From DUQW01 sp050953805 (lineage in GTDB: Bacteria; Bacillota_I; Bacilli_A; Acholeplasmatales; Acholeplasmataceae): 64,000 nt of DNA. Each line of letters begins with the position of its first letter. Positions within the stretch are counted from its first letter, which is position 1. The notes under the pieces were generated by a model. That model worked only from the letters and a program-made list of their open reading frames with translations. It did no database searches and was not told the DNA's origin. The DNA is taken from the NCBI GenBank assembly GCA_050953805.1, contig JBMNNE010000002.1:682001-746000 (forward strand), given 5' to 3'. This document shows positions 51,533 to 59,620 of this stretch, piece after piece. The position numbers were made by a program, and so were the translations under genes.

Positions 51533-52441
51533 ATGAAAGTAATTAAAGGAAAATATTACAAGATTAATAATCAAGAACCATTAGCTTTGGCAATTGGTAA
51601 TTTTGATGGTGTCCACTTAGGACATCAATCTTTAATTAATCAACTATTAACTTTTGATTCAAGTTATCAAAAGGGAGTTTTAACTTTTACTCCTCATACG
51701 ATGCAATATTTTACTCATCACCAATTTCAAACGATACATACAGTTAATGATAAAATTAATGAACTTTTAAAGTTTCCCATTGATAAAGTTTATTTAGTAG
51801 AGTTTGATGCCGAGTTTTCTAGTTTAGAAATTCATGAAATGATTGAATTTCTAAAAAGAATTAATGTTAAAAAAATTGTCGTTGGTAGTGACTTTAGATT
51901 TGGTAAAAAAGGCTTAGGAAAGCCAAGCGATTTAGCTAATGACTTTGAAGTTTATGTCGTAAAAGATGTTTATTATCATGAAATAATGGTTTCATCAACT
52001 TTAATTAAAGACTATATCGCTAATGGAAATTTATCATTAGTTAGAGAATTATTAAATCATGAATATTTGATATCAGCGGTAGTAATTGCCGGAAATCAAA
52101 TTGGAAGAACTATCGGGTTTCCAACCGCAAATTTAGATTATGATAATCTATTATTGCCACCAAATGGAGTCTATTTCGTTAAAGTACACTATCAAGACTC
52201 GATCTATTTTGGAATGGCAAACATTGGATATAATCCAACGATTAATTTTACTAAAGAAAAGAAATTAGAAGTTCATATTATCGATTTTGATCAAATGATT
52301 TATGGCAAAACGATTAAAATTGAATTTATTAAATGGTTACGCCCAGAGAAAAAATTTAATTCAAAAGCCGATTTAATTATGCAATTAGAAAATGATCGAA
52401 AAGACATAATAAAATTATCAAAAACATATGAAATATGTTAA
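51533..52441 (+). CDS. ribF: Bifunctional riboflavin kinase/FAD synthetase
   Basis: Phosphorylates riboflavin to FMN and adenylates it to FAD. 302 aa. The N-terminal nucleotidyltransferase domain has LAIGNFDGVHLGHQ near 18-31, VGSDFRFGKKGLG near 122 and SSTLIKDYI near 156. The C-terminal flavokinase domain has GRTIGFPTANLDYD near 188 and PPNGVYFVKV near 206. Both halves are intact. FMN is needed here for no neighbouring enzyme in particular. Start: ATG with TTAGGAG inside the end of truB. Confidence 0.96.
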   Translation: MKVIKGKYYKINNQEPLALAIGNFDGVHLGHQSLINQLLTFDSSYQKGVLTFTPHTMQYFTHHQFQTIHTVNDKINELLKFPIDKVYLVEFDAEFSSLEIHEMIEFLKRINVKKIVVGSDFRFGKKGLGKPSDLANDFEVYVVKDVYYHEIMVSSTLIKDYIANGNLSLVRELLNHEYLISAVVIAGNQIGRTIGFPTANLDYDNLLLPPNGVYFVKVHYQDSIYFGMANIGYNPTINFTKEKKLEVHIIDFDQMIYGKTIKIEFIKWLRPEKKFNSKADLIMQLENDRKDIIKLSKTYEIC

Positions 52442-52465
52442 AATAGTCATGGGAGTGTGATACTG

Positions 52466-52789
52466 ATGAAAATGATTATCGCAATTGTATCTAATGATGA
52501 CGCTAATCGAGTTCAAAAAGCATTAGTTGAAGAAAAATTATTTGCTACTAGATTAGCGACAACCGGGGGGTTTTTACGAGCTAGAAACTCAACATTTTTA
52601 ATTGGAGTCAACGACGAAAGAGTACCAGAAGTATTAGAAATTATTGAAGCTCATAGTAAAAAAAGAACTAAAATGGTTCCTAACACTATTATTAATGAAT
52701 TTGGTACTTATAGCGCCTTACCAATCGAAGTTGAAATTGGTGGAGCGACTGTCTTCGTTTTAGATGTTGACCAATTTATTAAGATTTAA
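52466..52789 (+). CDS. darA: Cyclic di-AMP receptor DarA/PstA (YaaQ-like)
   Basis: A PII-like trimeric protein that binds c-di-AMP. 107 aa from ATG 52466: MKMIIAIVSNDDANRVQKAL at the start, LATTGGFLRARNSTFLIGV in the ligand region (near residues 30-48), and PIEVEIGGATVFVLDVDQF at the end. All match Bacillus PstA (DarA, 109 aa). GGAGTG precedes the ATG by eight bases; a GTG nine bases upstream was not used. In Bacillus it lies near tmk and holB; here it stands alone after ribF. Presence implies a c-di-AMP signalling pathway, with the cyclase elsewhere. Confidence 0.93.
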   Translation: MKMIIAIVSNDDANRVQKALVEEKLFATRLATTGGFLRARNSTFLIGVNDERVPEVLEIIEAHSKKRTKMVPNTIINEFGTYSALPIEVEIGGATVFVLDVDQFIKI

Positions 52790-52794
52790 ATTAT

Positions 52795-52822
52795 TTGCAT
52801 AATATAAAATATATGCTATAAT
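52795..52822 (+). promoter_or_regulatory. Promoter of rpsO
   Basis: TTGCAT (52795-52800), 16 nt, then TATAAT (52817-52822) with an extended TATGC just before the -10. Confidence 0.8.
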
Positions 52823-52828
52823 TTTAAA

Positions 52829-52880
52829 GGACGTTAACGAGGATAATGGGTGCCGCCTTATCTTCAGTTAAACGAGAAAG
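52829..52880 (+). promoter_or_regulatory. Structured S15 leader, probable autoregulatory site
   Basis: Between promoter and rpsO the RNA can fold as an outer stem CGTTAAC (52832-52838) with GTTAAACG (52867-52874, one bulged A), and an inner stem GAGGATAA (52839-52846) with TTATCTTC (52858-52865, one G-U pair). The apical loop is the G/C-rich TGGGTGCCGCC in an otherwise AT-rich region. Ribosomal protein S15 commonly represses its own mRNA through such leaders in other bacteria. The structure is visible; binding is inferred. Confidence 0.6.
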
Positions 52881-52891
52881 GAAGAGTATAT

Positions 52892-53161
52892 ATGGCATTA
52901 TCTAAAGAATTGAAAGCTCAAATCATTAAAGAGTATCAATTAGACGAAAAAGATACTGGATCTGTTGAAGTACAAGTCGCGTTATTAACTCATGAAATTA
53001 ATGAATTAAACGAACACTTAAAAGTACATCCAAAAGATTTCCACTCAAAAAGAGGCTTATTCATGAAGATTGGTCACCGCAGAAGTTTACTTGGCTATTT
53101 GCGTGATAATGATGTTGAGAGATATCAAGCCTTAATTCAAAGATTAGGATTAAGAAGATAA
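52892..53161 (+). CDS. rpsO: 30S ribosomal protein S15
   Basis: 89 aa, the standard length. It shows ALSKELKAQIIKEYQL, then DTGSVEVQVALLTHEINELNEHL and HSKRGLFMKIGHRRSLLGYL, all conserved contacts with 16S rRNA helices 20-22. The start at 52892 has GAAAGGAAGAG upstream. An in-frame ATG at 52850 lies in the loop of the leader hairpin and adds 14 non-homologous residues, so it was rejected. It is followed by pnp after a terminator, the widely conserved rpsO-pnp order. Confidence 0.98.
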   Translation: MALSKELKAQIIKEYQLDEKDTGSVEVQVALLTHEINELNEHLKVHPKDFHSKRGLFMKIGHRRSLLGYLRDNDVERYQALIQRLGLRR

Positions 53162-53180
53162 AAGGACATAGGTCCTTTTT
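53161..53180 (+). terminator. Intrinsic terminator between rpsO and pnp
   Basis: AAAGGAC (53161-53167) pairs with GTCCTTT (53172-53178) around ATAG, with more T residues after. It begins at the last base of the rpsO stop. Confidence 0.8.
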
Positions 53181-53292
53181 TCTTTTAATATCGTTATTAA
53201 ATGAAGTAAAGAGTAATTGTGATATAATATTTAAGGTTATAAAATAAAGAATATGTGTGAAAAAACATATAAAATGAAGGAGATTTTATATA

Positions 53293-55398
53293 ATGAAAAA
53301 AGTTTTTAAAACAGAAATTGGTGGTCGCGAATTTCGTGTTGAAATTGGCGAAGTAGCCAAACAAGCCTTAGGTTCGGCTTTAATTTATTATGGTGATTCA
53401 ACTGTTTTATCAGTTGTTACTAGTAAAGAAGATGATCTTGATCGTGATTTCTTTCCATTAATGGTAATTTATCAAGAAAGATTATATGCTGGAGGTAAAA
53501 TTCCAGGAGGATTTTTACGTCGTGAAGGACGTCCAACTGAAAATGAGACTTTAACTTCTCGACTGATAGACCGTCCATTACGACCATTATTTCCGGAAGG
53601 ATTTTATGATGATGTTCAAGTGGTTAATACCGTTTTATCAAGTGATGAAGCTGCTTCAACGGAAATGTCTTCGTTAATTGGTTCAAGTATTGTCTTAAGC
53701 ATTTCTAATTTACCATTTGATGGTCCTGTTGCGGGAGTGGTGGTTGGTCGAATTGATGGTAAATTTGTCGTTAATCCAACATTAGATGAATTGGAGTTAA
53801 GCGATATTAATTTAACCGTGGCTGGAACTAAGCACGCGATTAACATGGTGGAAGCGGGAGCGAAAGAAGTCGAAGAAGATGTGATGTTAGAAGCGATCTT
53901 ATTTGGCCACGAAGAAATTAAAAAAATAATCGCCTTCCAAGAAGCGATTATTGATGAATTAAAACCGGAAAAATTAGTTGTTCAACCAAAAGAACTAGAT
54001 CAAAAACTAGTTGATGAGATTAATCAATTAGCTTATGATAAAATTTCAACAGCTTTACAAACTTTTGAAAAGAAAGCCCGAGAAGATGCGCTTCAAGCGG
54101 TTAAAGACGAAGTGTTTAATCAGTATGAAAATAATAAGGAATTTGAATCTTTAAAAGAAAGTGAACAAGTTAAGTATCATAAGATGTTAGACTCAATTTT
54201 AGAAAGTATTATTGCAGTTGAATTTCGTCGCTTAATTACTCATGATAAAATTAGACCTGATGGTAGAAAAGCCGATGAAATAAGACCACTGACATCAAGA
54301 GTTGATATTTTACCAAGAACTCATGGCTCAAGCTTATTTACTCGTGGTCAAACTCAATCATTAGGAGTGGTTACACTCGGGGCATTAGCTGAGAAACAAA
54401 TCATTGATGATTTAGGAAATGAAGATTCAAAAAGATTTATTCTTCACTATAACTTTCCACCATTTTCAGTTGGTGAAACTGGTAGGTACGGGTCACCTGG
54501 TCGAAGAGAAATTGGTCACGGAGCGTTAGCTAGACGCGCTTTAGAAGCGGTTTTACCAAATGAAGATGATTTTCCTTATACCATTAGAGTTGTTTCAGAG
54601 ATTTTAGAATCAAACGGTTCGTCATCAATGGCTTCAGTTTGCTCAGGAACGATGGCATTAATGGCAGCTGGAGTGCCTATTTCAGCACCAGTTGCTGGAA
54701 TTGCAATGGGATTAATTAAAGAAGGCGATGAGTATATTATTTTATCTGATATTCAAGGATTAGAAGATCATTTAGGAGATATGGATTTTAAAGTTACTGG
54801 AACGGAAAAAGGAATTACCGCCTTGCAAATGGATATTAAGATTTCAGGAATTAATGAAGCAATTTTAAAAGAAGCGTTAACGGCTGCAAAAGTAGGCAGG
54901 CTACATATTTTATCACATATGGTTGAAACGATTTCAACTGTTAGAGAAGAGTTATCTGAATACGCACCAAAAGTGGTAATGATTCGCATTAATCCAGAAA
55001 AAATTAAAGATGTGATCGGTTCTGGTGGTAAGATTATTACGCAAATTATTGAAGATAATAATGATGTTAAAATTGATATTGAACAAGATGGTCGTGTCTA
55101 TATTATGCATCAAGATCGTAAATGGATTGATTCAACTGTTAAAGTGATTGAAGATATCGTTAGAGAAGTTGAAGTTGGTGAAATTTACGAAGGTATCGTT
55201 AAACGAATTGAACCGTACGGAGCTTTCGTTGAATTATGGCCAGGAACTGAGGGTTTAGTTCATATTTCAAAAATAAGTAAAGAAAGAATTGATAAAGTTG
55301 AATCAGTTTTATCATTAGGTGATCAAATTTTAGTTAAATGTATTGGAATTGATGATAAAGGAAGAATTGACTTATCAAGAAGAGATGCAATTAAATAA
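53293..55398 (+). CDS. pnp: Polyribonucleotide nucleotidyltransferase (PNPase)
   Basis: A phosphorolytic 3'-5' exoribonuclease and poly(A) polymerase of the RNA decay machinery, along with RNase J in this window. 701 aa. Two RNase PH domains are present, the first with GGFLRREGRPTENETLTSRLIDRP near 75 and the second with RTHGSSLFTRGQTQSL near 338 and GDMDFKVTG near 493. A KH domain (INPEKIKDVIGSGGKII near 566) and an S1 domain (GEIYEGIVKRIEPYGAFVEL near 630) follow. The acidic C-terminal extension found in some homologues is absent. TGATATAAT at 53220-53228 is its own promoter. Confidence 0.98.
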   Translation: MKKVFKTEIGGREFRVEIGEVAKQALGSALIYYGDSTVLSVVTSKEDDLDRDFFPLMVIYQERLYAGGKIPGGFLRREGRPTENETLTSRLIDRPLRPLFPEGFYDDVQVVNTVLSSDEAASTEMSSLIGSSIVLSISNLPFDGPVAGVVVGRIDGKFVVNPTLDELELSDINLTVAGTKHAINMVEAGAKEVEEDVMLEAILFGHEEIKKIIAFQEAIIDELKPEKLVVQPKELDQKLVDEINQLAYDKISTALQTFEKKAREDALQAVKDEVFNQYENNKEFESLKESEQVKYHKMLDSILESIIAVEFRRLITHDKIRPDGRKADEIRPLTSRVDILPRTHGSSLFTRGQTQSLGVVTLGALAEKQIIDDLGNEDSKRFILHYNFPPFSVGETGRYGSPGRREIGHGALARRALEAVLPNEDDFPYTIRVVSEILESNGSSSMASVCSGTMALMAAGVPISAPVAGIAMGLIKEGDEYIILSDIQGLEDHLGDMDFKVTGTEKGITALQMDIKISGINEAILKEALTAAKVGRLHILSHMVETISTVREELSEYAPKVVMIRINPEKIKDVIGSGGKIITQIIEDNNDVKIDIEQDGRVYIMHQDRKWIDSTVKVIEDIVREVEVGEIYEGIVKRIEPYGAFVELWPGTEGLVHISKISKERIDKVESVLSLGDQILVKCIGIDDKGRIDLSRRDAIK

Positions 55399-55412
55399 TT
55401 GATAATAAAGAA

Positions 55413-55440
55413 AAAAGCTCCAAAATTTCTTGGAGCTTTT
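55413..55440. terminator. Bidirectional terminator between pnp and peroxiredoxin gene
   Basis: AAAAGCTCCA (55413-55422) pairs with TGGAGCTTTT (55431-55440); A and T runs flank both sides, serving the converging genes. Confidence 0.92.
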
Positions 55441-55456
55441 CCATTTTAATTATTGA

Positions 55457-56131
55457 TTATTTTTTTCTGAAGCAGAAGAACCAGTCTTGGCATTCCATTT
55501 CTACAGATTCTTTGACACCTTTCATACGGTTATCAGCTAGTTTTGTTGTCCCTGCTGGTGGAACGATCATTGGTTCACCTGGTTGCCAGTCAGCTGGAGT
55601 AGCAACCCCTTCTTTATCACTAGTTTGTAACGCTTTGATAATTCTTAATAATTCATCAAAGTTACGTCCAGTTGATGAAGGATAGTAAAGAATCGTTCTA
55701 ATAATTCCTTCTGGATCGATAATAAATACCGCTCTAACCGCTGAAGTTTTTCCTGAGTTAGGGTGAATCATTCCGTATAGGTTAGATACTTCCATTGTTA
55801 AGTCAACGATTAATGGGAAAGTAACTTTAGTGTTTTTGTAGTTACGGTATTGTAAGTTTTCAATAGCTCTTAACCAAGCGATGTGTGAATGTAGAGAATC
55901 AACTGATAATCCGACTAAATGAGCATTTAAAGCGTTAAATTCATGCTCTCTTTGGGCAAATGTAATAAATTCTGTGGTACAGACTGGTGTAAAGTCAGCT
56001 GGATGTGAGAATAATACGACCCATTTTCCTTTGTAATCTTCAGGAAAATTGATTGGTCCGTTTGTCGTTTGTGCTTCAAAATGTGGAGCTTTATCTCCGA
56101 TTAATGGTAATCTTGTCATAGTTTGTTCCAT
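55457..56131 (-). CDS. Peroxiredoxin, Prx6/thioredoxin peroxidase type
   Basis: Reduces hydrogen and organic peroxides. 224 aa, longer than ordinary AhpC (~187). The peroxidatic Cys51 is in SHPADFTPVCTTEF, then LSVDSLHSHIAW near 73 and ADWQPGEPMIVPPAG near 177, typical of the Prx6 group with its long C-terminal arm. Two further Cys, 214 and 220, lie in ECQDWFFCFRKK at the end, spaced as in the archaeal ApTPx enzyme (Cys207 and Cys213), where they can resolve the disulfide. Start: ATG with AAAGGAGAG on the minus strand, and an extended -10 TATACT at 56199-56194. Reduction by thioredoxin is plausible. Confidence 0.93.
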   Translation of the reverse strand: MEQTMTRLPLIGDKAPHFEAQTTNGPINFPEDYKGKWVVLFSHPADFTPVCTTEFITFAQREHEFNALNAHLVGLSVDSLHSHIAWLRAIENLQYRNYKNTKVTFPLIVDLTMEVSNLYGMIHPNSGKTSAVRAVFIIDPEGIIRTILYYPSSTGRNFDELLRIIKALQTSDKEGVATPADWQPGEPMIVPPAGTTKLADNRMKGVKESVEMECQDWFFCFRKK

Positions 56132-56291
56132 AATTTTCTCTCCTTTTTTATTCTAAATATTTCAATAAACAACTACTTATTTTGTTCAATTTCAGTATAA
56201 CATAAATAGTGGTTTGGAAAAAGTAAAGCGCACCTCTTAATTATAAAAATAATGAATAACAAGATATCACATAATTATTATTTTGATAAGA

Positions 56292-56320
56292 TTGAAATAT
56301 CAAAAGATATTTGATATAAT
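56292..56320 (+). promoter_or_regulatory. Promoter of RNase P RNA
   Basis: TTGAAA (56292-56297), 17 nt, TATAAT (56315-56320), about 8-10 nt before the RNA start. This is a near-consensus sigma-A promoter. Confidence 0.85.
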
Positions 56321-56327
56321 CTTTTTA

Positions 56328-56670
56328 GAGTCAATGGAAGGTGACCGAGCTTATTAATTAAGTTAGGAAAGTCCATGCTAGTACTAACTGTGATGTTAGT
56401 AGTGATTGTGCCTGAGGAAACAATAACTCAGGGTACTATTTATTAGTAACGGCGGATCTTTAAACCCATGTGGTTTAAAGCCTGAAAGTGCCACAGAGAC
56501 GATGCTAACTGCGAAGTTAGAGTGAAAAGGGTAAACCCCACAAACTAGAAACCCAAATTTTGGTAGGGGCACATTATCACGCGAATTAGAAGCGATGATA
56601 ATGCTTCGAAAGAAGAGATAAATGGTCACACCCGAAAGGCGACAGAACATGGCTTATGCACATTGACGAT
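56328..56670 (+). ncRNA. rnpB: RNase P RNA
   Basis: The catalytic RNA that removes 5' leaders of tRNAs. Start and end pair: GTCAATG (56330-56336) with CATTGAC (56661-56667), helix P1. The conserved GGAAAGTCCATGCTAG (CR-I area, near 56366) is followed by GTGCCACAGAGACGA and GTAAACCCC (CR-II/III region near 56500-56540), and the ACAGAA box near 56643. Length about 340 nt. The 557-nt gap 56132-56688 contains this gene, its promoter, the peroxiredoxin promoter and a terminator. Ends are approximate to a few bases. Confidence 0.96.
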
Positions 56671-56677
56671 TAAATGA

Positions 56678-56701
56678 AAAAAGAGCGGTTACGCTCTTTT
56701 T
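56678..56701. terminator. Bidirectional terminator shared by rnpB and the P-type ATPase gene
   Basis: AAAAAGAGCG (56678-56687) pairs with CGCTCTTTTT (56692-56701), loop GTTA. The ATPase stop codon (minus strand) lies in the loop and its last codons form one arm. Confidence 0.92.
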
Positions 56702-59397
56702 CTCTTTCTTAGTAAATTGGAAATTAGTTTTTGTATTTCAACTACAATAATTGGGATAATTGCTAATCCAACGACAATTAACCATTCAACAGCATTTAAG
56801 TGAGATAAACCAAATAAATCTCTAGTAAATGGGAAAGCGATTGTAAGCAGTTGTAAAGTTAAACTAATAATAAAAGCTCCAACTAAGTATTTGTTTAACT
56901 TAGTTTTAAAAATTGATTTTCTCTCACTTTTAACATTTAAAGCGTGGAATAATTGAGAAATTGCTAAAACCATAAAAGTCATTGTTGAAGCGTTCATTAA
57001 TCTAGCACTTCTTAAAACATCTCCGGTTGCACCTTCAGTGTTAGGATAGATGAAAAATCCAATCACAAACGCACTAAATGATAAAATACCTAACATTAAG
57101 CCTTGCCAAGAAATTTTAATGCCTAAACCATTAGCGAAAAATGATTTAGAGACATCTCTTGGCTTATCTTCCATAATATCAGCTTCTTTGGGTTCTAATC
57201 CAATCGCAATAGCCATTAATGAATCGGTAACTAAGTTAACCCATAAAATTTGAACTGCAGTTAGGGTAGTTACTGCTTCAGAGAAAATGAAAGCCCCTAA
57301 AATTGTGCCTAAGAAAATTGTAATAATTTCACCAATATTACAACTTAATAAGAAATGAATCGCCTTTTTGATGTTGGCATAAATGCCTCTACCTTCACCA
57401 ACAGCGGTCACGATGGTTGTAAAGTTATCATCGGTTAGAACCATATCAGCCGCTCCTTTAGACACTTCGGTTCCGGTAATTCCCATCGCAATTCCGATAT
57501 TAGCAGTTTTAAGAGCGGGAGCGTCATTAACACCATCACCAGTCATTGCCACGATTTTGTTATGGGCTTTCCAAGCTTCAACAATTCTTACTTTATTTTC
57601 AGGACTTACACGAGCATAGACACGGACATGTGGTAGAAGTTCATTGAATTCTTCATCAGACAAGCGATCAAGTTCGATTCCTGAAAGTGCCATATCATCA
57701 GTAGATTTAATAATATTTAACTCTTTAGCAATGGCCATTGCTGTATTTTTATGGTCACCAGTAATCATAATGACATCAATACCAGCACGATTAGCGACTT
57801 TAATTGCGTCTTTAACTTCTGGTCTTGGTGGGTCAATCATTCCGACTAAGCCAATTAAAGTTATTTCATTTTCTAAATAATTATGAGTTAAGTCATCAAG
57901 TGGTAGAGTTTGATCAATTACTTTATATCCAACAGCTAAAACTCTTAAAGCATCATTAGTCATTTCAAGATTAGCTTTTTCATAGTTTTCAATAACTTTT
58001 GTTGAATCACTGGAGCGACTAAACATGACATCAGGGGCGCCTTTGATGACGGCATATCTTTTATCATCAAAGTCATGAACGGTCGTCATTAACTTACGTT
58101 CGGAGTCAAAAGGTAGTTCTGAAATTCTTTGATTTTCATTAAAGATTTTAATTGGATCTTGATTTAAGGTAATCGCTAAATCAATAAAAGCTGTTTCAGT
58201 CGGATCACCAATTTTAGTATATCCCAATTCTTCAGTAAAATTAACTTTAGTATCGTTACATAAAACTCCAAAAGTGAGAAGTTTTAAAAGATTATCATCA
58301 ACCTTTAAATCACTTGAGACATTAAGCAATTTGTTATTTGAAAAAACTTGAGTTACAGTCATGACATTTTGGGTGAGTGTTCCAGTTTTATCACTACAAA
58401 TAACTGAAGTTGAACCTAGGGTTTCAACAGCAGGTAAACTCTTCATAATCGCTTTATGTCTGGCTAAGTTTTGCATACCTAAAGCTAAAACGATAGTAAT
58501 GATTGCTGGTAGTCCTTCAGGGATTGCCGCCACCGCTAAAGCGACTGAAGCCATGAATGATTTTTGCCAAACTTCCCAACCAACGGCACCACTACTAAAA
58601 TAGTAGTGCTCCGCAATGTTAATTCCAAAGATAACTAGAGTTACGATAACTGCGATTATTGCCAGAGTTTTACCAAGTTTGGCAATTGATCGTTGCAGTG
58701 GTGTTTGATCAGTTTTTGCAACTGAAATCATAGTTGCAATATGACCAATTTCAGTATTCATTCCGGTACCTGTAATTAAGCCAACACCACGGCCATAGGT
58801 AGCAACAGTTGACATATAACCTGAATTAATTCGATCACCTAAAGCGACTTCATCTTTAGCGATAACAGTCGCTTTTTTATCAACGGGAACTGCCTCTCCA
58901 GTTAAAATTGATTCATCAATTTTTAAATTAACTGACTCGATAATTCTTAAATCGGCAGGGATATAGTCGCCGGCTTCTAATAAAACGATATCACCAACGA
59001 CTAAATCAGAAACATCTAAGACAAGTTCAACGCCGTCGCGAATTACCGTTGCATGAGGAGAAGATAATTTTTGAATTGACTCTAAAGCTTTTTCGGCTTT
59101 AGCTTCTTGAATGACTCCTAAAAGAGCATTAATTAAAATAATAGCAATTACTAAAATCCCTTCAGCATAGTCAGCAGTAACAAAACTTAAGATAGCCGCG
59201 ATAAATAAAATTAAAATCATAAAATCTTTTAATTGGTCAATAAATCTTAAAAGAAGTGATCTTTTCTTTGGCTTTTCTAATTCATTTTTACCATGCTCAG
59301 CTAATCTTTTATTTGCTTCAGCTTGGGTTAACCCATTTTTAATATCAGTCTTGAAGTGTTTAACTAATTCTTCGGTGCTCATTTGATGAAATTTCAT
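56689..59397 (-). CDS. P-type cation ATPase (Ca2+/Mn2+ type, P2 family)
   Basis: 902 aa. Cation ATPase N-terminal domain, A domain with LTGEAVPV near 165, phosphorylated Asp336 in CSDKTGTLTQN, nucleotide domain, hinge TGDGVNDAPALK, and ten predicted membrane helices. Ion-site motifs PEGLP at 294-298 in M4 and WVNLVTDSLMAIAIG in M6 match SERCA/PMCA-type calcium pumps and their bacterial relatives, which may also move Mn2+. The likely direction is out of the cytoplasm. A yybP-ykoY riboswitch precedes the gene, so Mn2+ is the better guess for the physiological cue. Start: ATG with AAGGAGAG on the minus strand. Confidence 0.93.
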   Translation of the reverse strand: MKFHQMSTEELVKHFKTDIKNGLTQAEANKRLAEHGKNELEKPKKRSLLLRFIDQLKDFMILILFIAAILSFVTADYAEGILVIAIILINALLGVIQEAKAEKALESIQKLSSPHATVIRDGVELVLDVSDLVVGDIVLLEAGDYIPADLRIIESVNLKIDESILTGEAVPVDKKATVIAKDEVALGDRINSGYMSTVATYGRGVGLITGTGMNTEIGHIATMISVAKTDQTPLQRSIAKLGKTLAIIAVIVTLVIFGINIAEHYYFSSGAVGWEVWQKSFMASVALAVAAIPEGLPAIITIVLALGMQNLARHKAIMKSLPAVETLGSTSVICSDKTGTLTQNVMTVTQVFSNNKLLNVSSDLKVDDNLLKLLTFGVLCNDTKVNFTEELGYTKIGDPTETAFIDLAITLNQDPIKIFNENQRISELPFDSERKLMTTVHDFDDKRYAVIKGAPDVMFSRSSDSTKVIENYEKANLEMTNDALRVLAVGYKVIDQTLPLDDLTHNYLENEITLIGLVGMIDPPRPEVKDAIKVANRAGIDVIMITGDHKNTAMAIAKELNIIKSTDDMALSGIELDRLSDEEFNELLPHVRVYARVSPENKVRIVEAWKAHNKIVAMTGDGVNDAPALKTANIGIAMGITGTEVSKGAADMVLTDDNFTTIVTAVGEGRGIYANIKKAIHFLLSCNIGEIITIFLGTILGAFIFSEAVTTLTAVQILWVNLVTDSLMAIAIGLEPKEADIMEDKPRDVSKSFFANGLGIKISWQGLMLGILSFSAFVIGFFIYPNTEGATGDVLRSARLMNASTMTFMVLAISQLFHALNVKSERKSIFKTKLNKYLVGAFIISLTLQLLTIAFPFTRDLFGLSHLNAVEWLIVVGLAIIPIIVVEIQKLISNLLRKRKRA

Positions 59398-59420
59398 ATC
59401 AATCTCTCCTTGTTCTAAAA

Positions 59421-59531
59421 TAAAAACCTCAAAAAAAGGCTTTTGAGGTCTTGTTACAAGCGGGGCTTGAAATTAACCGGGCTTAATAAGCCGTGTTGAC
59501 GATTAATTTAGAGCTAACTACTCCCCTCATA
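59421..59531 (-). promoter_or_regulatory. yybP-ykoY (Mn2+) riboswitch with terminator, upstream of the P-type ATPase
   Basis: Read on the minus strand, TGAGGGGAGTAG (59529-59518) opens the aptamer. CGTCAACACGG, GCCCGG and CAAGCCCCG segments follow, ending in AACAAGACCTC (59456-59446), all hallmarks of the class. TGAGG (59529-59525) pairs with CCTCA (59448-59444) as P1. The same CCTCA is also the 5' arm of an intrinsic terminator, ACCTCAAAA (59449-59441) with TTTTGAGGT (59434-59426) and a T tail. Ligand binding should therefore prevent termination and turn the pump gene on. This class is known to sense Mn2+. The class call is from memory of the consensus, not a covariance search. Confidence 0.8.
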
Positions 59532-59579
59532 TTAATATTTTATCACAAATATTAAATACTTATAAGTTAAGTTAAAGAA

Positions 59580-59605
59580 AAAAGTGGAAATGAATTTCCA
59601 CTTTT
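59580..59605 (-). terminator. Terminator of the decayed lipoprotein gene
   Basis: AAAAGTGGAAA (59580-59590) pairs with TTTCCACTTTT (59595-59605), loop TGAA. The minus strand continues with TTTTCTTT. Confidence 0.85.
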
Positions 59606-59620
59606 ATAGATTAGTTTAAA

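Noticed and set aside
52850..52891. Longer rpsO reading from 52850
   Set aside because: The start sits in the leader hairpin loop and the extra residues do not belong to S15.
57050..58603. Several plus-strand open frames opposite the P-type ATPase
   Set aside because: Shadow frames antisense to a complete, motif-rich gene; none has a ribosome site.
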